A stretch of 64,000 nucleotides of DNA from Amoebidium appalachense (taxonomy: Eukaryota; Ichthyosporea), in NCBI GenBank assembly GCA_963693365.1, contig CAVNZM010000006.1:5580001-5644000 (forward strand), given 5' to 3'. A program made the position numbers and the translations under genes. Positions within the stretch are counted from its first letter, which is position 1. Each line of letters begins with the position of its first letter. The notes beneath the pieces were generated by a model. It was not told the DNA's origin and made no database searches. It saw nothing but the letters and a program-made list of their open reading frames with translations. This document shows positions 1 to 8,369 of this stretch, piece by piece.

Positions 1-1099
1 GTGGGCAGGGGCCGGGGGGGGGGGGGGGGGGGGGAGGGGGAGGGGGGGGGGAGGGGGGGAGAGGACTAGGGGGGGGGGGGGAGGGGAGGGGGGAGGGGGG
101 AGAGGACTAGGGGGGGGGGGGGGGAGGGCGTGGCGTACCCAAGTCTTTTCTTCTGTTGGAGGGGGGGGATGGGAGAGGACAGGCACCTTGCTGAATGGGT
201 GCATGTTTGTTTGTTTTTTTTTGTTTTTTTTTTTTTTGGGGGGGGGGGGGGAGGGGGGGGAGGGGATTTTTTGGAGGGGGGGGGGGGGGGAAGGTACTGC
301 TGGGTGTGTGTGTGTGTGTGGGGAGAGGGGGTGGGGGGGGGGGGGGGGGGGGGAGGGGCAGGGGAAAGGGAGGGGGCGATGGTCACGAGCACCGCCTTCG
401 TCCCTTTGGGCCATCTACCATTGCCTTGATTTGATGTTTCATTTTATTTTATTCGTTTTGTTTTACCAATTAGCTCAGATCACCGTGAAAAACGCAAGAC
501 TCCGCACCGGGCACCGGAACAAATGTATGCATCATATCTGAGTCCTTTCAAAGCTACTAATCTAATGGCCCCATTGAAAAAGTCGAAAACATATGGTCTT
601 CACGCGCATTTTTTTGTTAGTTTCTCGTCTTTTGAGATGCCAAAGTTTTATTAAAGTTTATATTCATTGATTGTGTTGCAGACTCAGTGCAGTTCTGTTT
701 TGCCATCCGACCCATTCTTCAGAGCTTTCCCGCCACAACTTTAATATTAATGTGCAGCTGCAACCCCCCCCCCCCCCTCCCCCCCCCCCCCCCCCCCTTC
801 CCCCCCCTTCCAACGGAACCCACCATCAACCTAAGCACTTGGGTATCTTGAAAGCCTTGAAACCCCCCCTCCCCTCCCCCCCTCCCCCGCCTCCACACCC
901 CACCCTTTCCGTGTGTGTGTGTGCGTGTAACCCCGCGCCAGTCTGCGCGCGCGCATGCACACACAGAGGCCGGGGGGAGTGTGTGTGTGGGGGTTACTGG
1001 CCATGACGCGTGTGCGTGTGCGTGCGTGTGTGTATGTGTGTGTAAGTGTGTGCGGGAGTTTGTGTGTGTGTGTTTGTGTTTGTGTATGAGTGAGTGTGA

Positions 1100-1166
<67 letters not shown>

Positions 1167-1430
1167 CACGTGTCACTGTGCGTGTGTGTGTGTATGCATG
1201 CCATAGTGTGCGGGTGTATGAGTGTGTGTGTGTTTGCCCGCGCATGCATGGGTGTACGTGCGCGTGTGTATGTGTTATGTATGTGTGTGCACGAGCAGGG
1301 GTAAAGTGTGCCACGTACAGTGTGTGTATCATCAGTGTGGCACGTATGTGAGTGTGTTTGTGTGTATGTTCTAGGTGTTCTTTGTGTGTGGGATGCTATG
1401 GTGTGTTTCAGTGTGTGTGTGTGTGTGCCA

Positions 1431-1518
<88 letters not shown>

Positions 1519-3219
1519 GCGTGTGTCTGCGTGTTTGCGCGTGTGCGTGTTTGCGTGCAACAGCTGCAGTGTGTGAATGTGCCTGTGTTTCAAGCGCATA
1601 CAATACATAGAACAAGTACCCACCAAAAACCGAAACTCTGGAAACAACTTGAACAGTTACATGTACAGCAACAAAGAACAAACAAGACCAAAACGAATTC
1701 AACTTTTTTCGAACAACAACCGATATAAGGCAAACTCATATTCAACGTCTTGTTATTTCTTGATACTGCCGAACACACTTTTGATGGCACATACTGCAGT
1801 GCCCCCCCCCCCCCCCCTCCCCCCCCCCCCCCCTCCCAGGACCCGCGGCCGCGGGGTTCCTTTTTTTAGGAGACACGGGTTGACGGGTTGTAAAGTAGGC
1901 GTGTATGGGGGGCCGGGAAGACTTTTGGGGGGGGGGGGGGGGGGGGGTCTGAGCAATACAACTATGCTTTTGAGCAGCTCAGGCTGTTTCACTTAGAGGT
2001 CTCAGCGACTCTTGCGCGACTTCGTGTTGCCAGTGCTTCACTTACGTATTGTGAAAAAGATTGGATAGAAAAAGGAACTTTTCTTTAGATATATTACTAA
2101 TGATTTTAGAAACTAATCCACTGTGACCCAGCTTCAGTTTTTGTGCCGTGTGTGGTACATGCATGGGCCAGGTAGTGTATTATAGTGCTCGAATGTGAGT
2201 GTAAAAAATTCCTCGCTGTAGCGAGGCTGGGGCAAAAACCCTGGAGCTAAGTGTGTACCAGAAGTTAGGATTGGGCCGGGCGTGTTAGCTGAGCTGAACT
2301 GCACCATGAATATTCATCACACCCTAATTAGGGTTCAGCCGGTGCTTACATATATTATGGAAGACTGTAGTTCGCTCGATAGAACCGAAGGAGCCCCCGC
2401 GCGAACAAATCTTACAACGGTATAAAAAGAATTAGTAATGAAATTGAGTTTACATAATAAATTTCGCTGGTGTGTCTTCTTCCAGGTGTGCTACAGAGCT
2501 TTGTTGCCACAGTGTGCACATGTGTGAGGGCAAGGTCTTGTGGAAGGCTTACCAATAGGATAAATACTTCATTATTGTCGGACTCGTGAGTCGTGAGCAT
2601 GCATATCATGAATAATGTATGTGCGATTGTGTGCAGGCCTCGGGCGGCCGTGTGCACGTGTGAGTCTGCCAGGTCGTGCGAACTTAAGACTGTGAACTTC
2701 TGTGGGTTGTGGAGAACGGGTGCCTGAGTGTGTGTGTGTGTGTGCGTTCTTGCAAGTGCCTGATCATTGACTGATCACAGTGTCACAGTGGTGGTATGAA
2801 ATAATAATGTGTAATACAATTGCTGCATGCATATATATATTTGTGATTGCACGGAGTCTCAGAGGCGGGGAGGGAGGGGGGGGGGGGGGGGGGGGGGGGG
2901 CGCACCGTTAGGGGGGGGGGGGGGGGGGAAGGGAATTAGGGAAGGGCCGCCCGGGGACGTGGGCTGAGAAAGTGAAAGAGCCTTCTCTCACCGAGGCAGT
3001 GCCTATCGTGCCCCGTACCGGGCCCCTCCAGCACCGCCAATTTTTTCTACTACATACGTCTACCCGTTTTAAAATTCTGGCAACCATGATTATCACGGGC
3101 ATCCCACAGTACCATTCACCTTTCACTGTTTTTGTAAAAAAAAAAAAAAAAAAAGAAAAGAAAAGGTATAAGGGCCGTGTACATGTCTGCTTGAACACAT
3201 AAGGCCTCGCGTATACAGT
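1..3219. other. Low-complexity intergenic region, no gene seen
   Basis: This stretch holds poly-G/C runs (20-130, 230-360, 765-800, 1801-1838, 1927-1947, 2875-2928), a long (GT)n tract with CG interruptions (about 905-1560) and a poly-A run near 3137-3154. The open frames here translate to Thr-His, Cys-Val, Gly or Pro repeats and are artefacts. The parts with ordinary composition (430-720, 1960-2870) show no exon with splice sites and no recognisable domain. A small perfect hairpin, CCTCGCT-GT-AGCGAGG, lies near 2210-2226. Confidence 0.7.
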
Positions 3220-3385
3220 ATACTTAGCTTGATTCATCAAGCACTATTTAGAGTGTATTCTAGGGAAATCATTGGTTGAAATGGTGTTTCTAACAATGAC
3301 AGCCCAATGGGTGAGCTCCGTTGGTATATAAGGAGCGAACTCCTACTAGTCGTTAGCTCATTTCCCAACGTCGCACCCACTTCAC
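3220..3385 (+). repeat. A1 split direct repeat (left end, carries promoter-like boxes)
   Basis: This is the left terminal repeat of the recombinase element, about 96% identical to 6177-6342 with a constant offset of 2957. It contains a CCAAT-like box (AGCCCAATGG, 3301-3310) and a TATA-like box (TATATAAGG, 3325-3333) about 160 bp ahead of the gag ATG, so it may hold the element promoter. Weaker similarity continues through GAGCTC...GGTTGCA to about 3425. Confidence 0.8.
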
Positions 3386-3493
3386 GCGACGTTTTGGCGA
3401 GAGCTCGGTTTAGGTTGCAGTCCCCTTCGCACACTTAGATCTAAGTAAGCTACGGTAGGTGGCAGAACTTGTCACCCTAATTCCTCGCCTAGC

Positions 3494-4245
3494 ATGGAGA
3501 ACGCTGCCTTCAACCTGTATAGCGCCGAGGTTCGCAGGCTCCTTCCGGCTGATAACAACAACAAGGAGGAGTCGGACGAGCAGCTGCAGCGGTGTGAGCG
3601 CCTTCGGCAAACTTGGAACCCGCAGCAAAACGTGCTACGACTCACCCGCGGCGAGTTCGTGGAGTCCGACCACGCATCTCTGCAAGCCGTCGAGCATTTT
3701 GTGGTTGACGGGCGTTTCCCATTTGGCCCACGGCCCTTGTGGTCAGACGGATTGTTCCCTGGGGGAGACCTCTTCAAGCCCATCAAGGAGGAGGCTGAAC
3801 AGTGGATAGGACTGGTCAACGCGGGTGCAGGCGCTCAATTTGGTCGCCGCACTACCCAAGCTAGCCAACGAGTCGGCGGACGCCTTTGCGGCCCGTCAGC
3901 TTACCCTGCTCCGCGAGCTCGTCGTCGACCTCATCAGTTGCGGCGGTGACAGACTCCAGCTGTTGTACATTCGGCGCGCGGAGGGTCACGCAGTTGCAGA
4001 GGTCGCCCGTGCCCAAATTGAGAAGACGTACAACCCTAAGTACGGCGCCAAGTTGGTCCAAGGCTGTTGCGCACGCCAAACAGAAGGAGCGCGAATCCGA
4101 GCTGGTTCGCGCATCGGCCAACAAGCACGCTAGCGAGGGCGGGCCCGCGGGCCCCTACACGCACGAGGGCGGCCGCGGAGGCTACCCCAACCCCAACAGG
4201 ACGGCACCAAGTGGCAGTCACTCTACCGGCGCTCCGCGCCAGTAG
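3494..4245 (+). pseudogene. Gag-like gene of the tyrosine-recombinase element (frameshifted)
   Basis: This is the first gene of the element. It starts at ATG 3494, about 110 bp after A1. The frame stays open to about 3820, then moves to a second frame (LPKLANESADAFAARQ, conserved-looking helical region) to about 4060, then to a third ending in a Gly/Ser/Pro-rich tail (GGPAGPYTHEGGRGGYPNP) with a stop at 4243-4245. The composition is Gag-like: an acidic, Gln-rich helical N-terminus, an Arg/Lys region (RRAEGHAVAEVARAQIEKTY) and a basic disordered C-terminus. No zinc knuckle is seen. Two single-base shifts make it a pseudogene unless programmed frameshifting is involved, which two shifts make unlikely. 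Assignment as Gag rests on position and character, not on a diagnostic motif. Confidence 0.55.
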
Positions 4246-4638
4246 AGGTCCCTTCGCCTTCCTTCTCCCAGCGGCGTACGCTGGGCACTGTACCATAGCG
4301 CAGCAATATTCCCCAAAAATTTCGTTTACTTTGATTTACACTGTTCTACCGTGTTGAGTTTCCACGTTCTTCCATTCGTTGTTTATTAGGTCTCTGCGGA
4401 AAATGCCCCTCTGGGCCTTGGACTTCGCCACCACGGCGTAGGACACCGTGACTGTCCCGGTCGTTTCTGCACCTGCCCCTTCCCCAGCACCTGCGGAGCC
4501 ACCAAGGTCGACTTCTCCGCCCCCCCGGTGCCCCTGAAGGGGTGATTATTTTGCCCGGTCAAGAAGGTGGTGTGGGGGACCCAGCTGCGGGGACCCCTCC
4601 CACTGTGGATGTAAACCACGCGGCGATGGGGTGTGTTT

Positions 4639-6114
4639 ATGTTTCTCCCATCGGCGACTTTGGTGCGTGGCGCGCGGCTGTGGTCCAATCTATGCCCCCC
4701 GACCCTCAGGGCAAATGTGGATGTTTTGATCAGCAACACCCTTGCCGCCACCACCTGGGAGCGTTACCAGATGGAAATTCGGTTTTACCTTCAGTTTTGT
4801 CAAGAGTCCGCCTTCGCCGCTAGGCCCCTCACCGGCACGGTTGCCACTGCGTATGTGGCCAAGTTGATGGAGCGAAATTACACGCCGGGAACGGTGTGTA
4901 AACAACTGTACACCTGAACTGTACATGTTTACTAAAGAATGTGATCTACTACCACACGATTCGTGCTTTGTCATGAATATCACATAAATATTATGTCCGC
5001 ACCAATAGGACTCACTCTGACCTAGGAATTGAACCATATATGGTTCTTCAGCTGCATACCACATAAACGAAGTGAACCAATAAGATGTTTGCATAAATAG
5101 GACAAAGGTCTGACTGGCTCGGACCGCACCAGAATCACGAATGGCATGTTGCCACCCGCGCTGGCCGCGGATGAACCAATCCTGGGCCTTGATCCGAAAC
5201 CTGGGGGCTATAAAAGAAAGCCGTCCCAGTACGGGGATCACATCAGTGAAGTCTGAGACAGACTGAGTCGGCCCATAGTAAAAGCAACCTGGCCGCGTGT
5301 GCCTTTCTACCCGTTCTCTGTCTTTATTTTGATTCAGTTGTACTCTGCCTTATCCTAACTAGTCCAACTGTTTACACGGTGGTCGGCAAGCTCTCTTCCC
5401 TGCGCAAGATACACGAACTTTGGGGGCTCCCATACCCTCCCCTATCAGTCATGTCCGCCCTCACCCAGGGGTACACCCGCACCCATATGCAGCGTAACCC
5501 CGACAAGCTGGCCGACCCGCGGCGGTTCGATGCCGAATGGGTGTCCCTCATCCTCACCCACCAGCCGCAGACCACCGCCGACACACAGCGGCACCTGGGA
5601 GTGCTCCTGTTGGCCTACCTCTGGGGCCTGCGGCGGACCACGGTCACCGAACTGCTCGCAGAAGACGTGGTTTTTGAAGGCCCGCACCCACAAGGCCACC
5701 GCATCACTCTACGGCTGCGGAAAATCAAGCAAGGCGCGGGCAAGTTGCGTGACCCTGTCGTGCGCACGCGAGTGGTGCCCACCATCTGTGTCCCGGCCCT
5801 ACAGGCAGCAGTGGCTGCCACCCCCCGTCCCCCCGGCGCCCCCCACCGGTAACGTCAACCACCAGACCGAGTGGATGCAGCGCGAGTTGTGCGCTATCGG
5901 CGTGGAGCCCCTGTTAGCCAACGCCGTCACCTTCCACTGCCTCCGTCATGGCATGGTCGGCGCGGCCAAGGCTGCGGGGGTCCCTGACCAGCAAATAGAT
6001 TGGCTCGGCGCCTGGCTTGGCGCGAAGCCGGCCACCTACGGCACCGGCCACCAACATACAGCCGACGACGTGCTGTATTTTGAAGCCCCGCGGGGCCTTC
6101 TAATAACCTTGTAA
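4639..6114 (+). pseudogene. Tyrosine recombinase (phage-integrase fold), interrupted
   Basis: This gene would cut and rejoin DNA to integrate the circular element. The N-terminal core-binding (SAM-like) part is at 4639-4896 (TTWERYQMEIRFYLQFCQES). The catalytic part follows the LTR insertion, from 5377. The visible active-site set is the first Arg in WGLRRTTVTELLAEDV (about 5625-5672), the H-x-x-R box FHCLRHG (about 5932-5952), LGAWLGAKPATY with the candidate nucleophile Tyr (about 6004-6039), and a stop at 6112-6114. Precise removal of the 480-bp insertion plus one CGGTG copy leaves one continuous reading frame across the junction. A separate frameshift lies in the C-rich stretch near 5820-5850, where Pro-rich reading continues in another frame. 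The start is uncertain because no strong context is seen upstream. The His/Trp position between box II and Tyr appears as Trp (LGAW). Confidence 0.8.
4897..5376 (+). mobile_element. Solo LTR (480 bp) with 5-bp target duplication
   Basis: The insertion begins TGTAAACA and ends TGTTTACA, a perfect 8-bp inverted terminal repeat with the TG...CA ends typical of LTRs. It is flanked on both sides by CGGTG (4892-4896 and 5377-5381), the 5-bp duplication expected from a retroviral-type integrase. Inside are CCAAT (5176-5180), TATAAAAG (5209-5216), a second CCAAT near 5010 and a perfect 16-bp palindrome GAACCATATATGGTTC (about 5031-5046). No coding sequence is present, so the internal part was lost by LTR-LTR recombination. 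No second copy of this LTR was noticed in the window. Whether it belongs to a Gypsy or Copia element cannot be told. Confidence 0.88.
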
Positions 6115-6160
6115 TGGCGCAATACTTGTCTGATCATGAAGGCAGCAGTGGACGCAAGTA

Positions 6161-6178
6161 GCAACCATACATCTAAAT
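6161..6178 (+). repeat. B1 split direct repeat
   Basis: The 18-bp sequence GCAACCATACATCTAAAT directly abuts A2 and is repeated exactly at 6731-6748. In PAT/Ngaro-type elements the adjacent B1-A2 pair mirrors the junction of the circular DNA intermediate used by the recombinase. Confidence 0.65.
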
Positions 6179-6342
6179 ACTTAGCTTGATTCATCAAGCA
6201 CTATTTAAAGTGTATTCTAGGGCAATCATTGGTTGAAATGGTGTTTCTAACAATGATAGCCCATTGGGTGAGCTCCGTTGGTAAATAAGGAGCGAACTCC
6301 TACTAGTCGTTAGCTCATTTCCCAACGTCGCACCAACTTCAC
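6177..6342 (+). repeat. A2 split direct repeat
   Basis: This is the internal copy of A1 (3220-3385). Mismatches include the TATA-like box, which reads TAAATAAGG here instead of TATATAAGG. Weaker similarity continues to about 6380. Confidence 0.8.
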
Positions 6343-6730
6343 CCACCCACCCGCCCGAGCTCTAGGGTTGCATCCCAACATTGCATTGCATGCACAGCTT
6401 CCGAGCTTAATGCGCACGTCCCCACAACACAACACACACACATGCACACACACACACACACACACATCACATGCACACACAACACCCTTACACGTGTTCA
6501 CTCACACACCTGCACACACACATACACACACAAAACACACATATACACGCATGTACACGCACACACGCATGCCCCCCTGCGCACGGGTGGTGGGGGAGGG
6601 AGTGAGGTTTTGGTAAGGATATGAGAACGAGGTTGTGGTAAGCGTGTAAATTTAAAGTGATGCGTGTAGCTGTATGTAAGTGTTGTCGACAGGGATCACA
6701 GCCTGAACCGAGCTCATAAAGCAATCGAAA
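6343..6730. repeat. A2-B2 spacer with (CA)n microsatellite
   Basis: This segment between A2 and B2 holds a CA-rich stretch (about 6427-6570) and otherwise unremarkable sequence. The Thr-His open frames here are microsatellite artefacts. Confidence 0.6.
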
Positions 6731-6748
6731 GCAACCATACATCTAAAT
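6731..6748 (+). repeat. B2 split direct repeat (right end of the element)
   Basis: Exact 18-bp copy of B1 (6161-6178). It would be the right terminus of the recombinase element, which makes the full length about 3.5 kb including the later solo LTR. Confidence 0.6.
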
Positions 6749-7184
6749 TGGCCTCAGAGGTTTCAGAAGGGGAGGCGTGCAAAGGAGCCATATTTCACAC
6801 GCTGCTAAAACTTCAAGACTCTAACCTTATAAGTCTAATAATACTATAACACACTAAGAAGCATGCACAAAAAGTTTGAAAATAACATAATAAACTCGAA
6901 AAGGTTATTAAAAGCGATTTTTTAGTCCATTGTTGATTATTCTGTAGTACATATACCAACGTAACAATCCAAGGCAGTAATTCCCAAACACAGAAATGTA
7001 CGCCTTTTTTAGACCCCTAGGGGTATATAGTCCGACCTTGTAGTGGGGACACATCGATTCAGTCGCACACATCGATTCAAATGTCGCTCTTTATTATCTG
7101 CTAATAAATAGTATCCTTCGCGCATCCACCCCTAAACCAGGCCATCCGTGGCCCTAAGGGCCGGGGAACACCCCCATCCATGTC
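6749..7184. other. AT-rich interval before the LINE; may include LINE 5' UTR
   Basis: This is AT-rich sequence without an open frame. The last part (about 7000-7184) could be LINE 5' UTR. The 8-bp string CGGGGAAC at about 7162-7169 recurs just after the LINE poly(A) tail (11716-11723). It could be a target duplication, but it is too short and close to C/G-rich sequence to be firm. Confidence 0.4.
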
Positions 7185-8369
7185 ATGGCACATGCCTATA
7201 ATCGTTTCAGAACCTCTTTCAAAGTTCCATCTACACCCATCACACATGTGCGACCATTAAAACGTCCAGCAGATACACCTACCACAGATGCACAACCAGA
7301 AAAACATCGCCTTAGACTAAGCGCAACACCTATTTACAATACACTACCCATTCAGAATAACACCACACCACTCCGTAGAAACACAATAACAACCATGCCG
7401 AAACTTTCGGTTGATACAGTACTGGCAGAACTTGCCCTCGTTAAGAAACAGCTAAATGAGCTGTTGCCACTCAAGAACATGATAGAAAAACTCCAAACAG
7501 AAAATACCCAACTCAAGCTCACCATTGATTCACTCACAGCCCAGCTAAACATTAGTGGATCGCAAAACCCCAAAACTCATGAGCAAACATCTCGCGACGG
7601 AGACATTTCCACCCCAACACAAAACAACACAGGACCGGAAGCACAGCTCCCGGCAGAGTTCCTAGAATATGCGAACTCTCGTAAAACACCCGAGCTCCGC
7701 CAAATTGCCAAGGAAACATATGCCAGCATTCTTGCAGGCAACGAGTACCGCCGCAACTCCCCTCCCAAACCGCCGGCTAAGGGGAACACCCAAGCAAACG
7801 GTAACATCAACATCCCACCCAAATACGAGAGGGTGTATTTCAAAGTCAAGCACGGCAGACGCCCACACAGGGCCATGTGGTCCATCTTCAAGGCTCTCGG
7901 CTTCCGGTGCTCTCGCATCCTTTGTCTGTCCTTCATTGGATACGATGTGCTGGAAGTAGCAGTACGGGGCGACTATAACCGTGCGTTCATCCGTGACGCG
8001 ACAAAGGGGTGTGGAAGCTTCTTCACCCACCTCCCAAGCTACGACCCATGCGCGCCGGAAAACATTCAGAAAGCAGACAAAGAACGTAAAGTGTCTGCTA
8101 AGAATGCGTGCGCCACACGTTGTCGTGTACGCATCAGCAAGGCAAAAGAGTTCCTCGCAAAGTTGGAAAACGATGCTACGAGCGTGATAGACACGGACAC
8201 GAAGGAACCAATGTTTTCTGGTGAGAAACTGCTCGAGCGCAAACGCCGATGCGAGATGGAAATCGAGCTCTTCTGCGAACTGTTCGCGCTGGCGGAAGGT
8301 CGTGCATACGACCCCGTAAGCGACAAGTGGGAACCAACCCCACAGGTGTCGGACCAAACCGATGCCTAA
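7185..8369 (+). CDS. LINE ORF1 protein (coiled coil plus probable nucleic-acid-binding domain)
   Basis: A 394-residue protein starting at ATG 7185. The N-terminal 70 residues are basic and disordered. A heptad-like Leu/Ile coiled coil runs over about residues 75-122 (LALVKKQLNELLPLKN, MIEKLQTENTQLKLTIDSL), suited to oligomerisation as in other LINE ORF1 proteins. Gln/Pro/Asn-rich sequence follows, then a conserved-looking globular part from about residue 212 (YERVYFKVKHGRRPHRAMWS, SRILCLSFIGYDVLEVAV). Next comes a Lys/Arg-rich helical region (RKVSAKNACATRCRVRISKA). No CCHC knuckle is visible. Its expected role is binding the element RNA in a ribonucleoprotein. The stop codon overlaps the ORF2 start (ATGCCTAA at 8362-8369), which suggests coupled termination and re-initiation. 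An internal ATG at 7395 is an alternative start just before the coiled coil. Confidence 0.85.
   Translation: MAHAYNRFRTSFKVPSTPITHVRPLKRPADTPTTDAQPEKHRLRLSATPIYNTLPIQNNTTPLRRNTITTMPKLSVDTVLAELALVKKQLNELLPLKNMIEKLQTENTQLKLTIDSLTAQLNISGSQNPKTHEQTSRDGDISTPTQNNTGPEAQLPAEFLEYANSRKTPELRQIAKETYASILAGNEYRRNSPPKPPAKGNTQANGNINIPPKYERVYFKVKHGRRPHRAMWSIFKALGFRCSRILCLSFIGYDVLEVAVRGDYNRAFIRDATKGCGSFFTHLPSYDPCAPENIQKADKERKVSAKNACATRCRVRISKAKEFLAKLENDATSVIDTDTKEPMFSGEKLLERKRRCEMEIELFCELFALAEGRAYDPVSDKWEPTPQVSDQTDA

Larger units (their letters stand above)
3220..6748 (+). mobile_element. DIRS/Ngaro-like tyrosine-recombinase element with split direct repeats, no RT
   Basis: A left repeat A1 (3220-3385, weaker similarity to about 3425) recurs as A2 at 6177-6342 (to about 6380) with only a handful of mismatches. 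An 18-bp repeat (GCAACCATACATCTAAAT) lies immediately left of A2 as B1 (6161-6178) and recurs as B2 at 6731-6748. The order A1 - genes - B1 A2 - B2 is the split-direct-repeat arrangement known from PAT/Ngaro tyrosine-recombinase retrotransposons. Between the repeats are a gag-like gene (3494-4245) and a tyrosine recombinase (about 4639-6114). Only about 390 bp separate the two genes, and no reverse transcriptase, RNase H or methyltransferase motif is visible. The copy is dead: gag has two frameshifts, the recombinase has one, and a solo LTR interrupts it. The classification is inferred from architecture. Confidence 0.75.

Noticed and set aside
719-1702. Long open frames of Thr-His or Cys-Val repeats (also near 15-16 kb, 18.2-19.1 kb, 42.4-43.4 kb, 49.0-49.7 kb)
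   Set aside because: They are translations of (CA)n/(GT)n microsatellites, lack splice context and domains, and overlap on both strands.
2210-2226. Hairpin CCTCGCTGTAGCGAGG as a terminator or small RNA
   Set aside because: A single short palindrome in intergenic DNA of a eukaryote without further support.
4246-4632. Possible reverse transcriptase of the tyrosine-recombinase element
   Set aside because: All frames were read through this interval. No YxDD, no QG or FxD motif and no open frame long enough was found.
7160-7175. LINE target-site duplication CGGGGAAC (also 11716-11723)
   Set aside because: Only eight bases of C/G-rich sequence match, and the implied 5' UTR would be about 15 bases. 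Not strong enough to set the element boundary.
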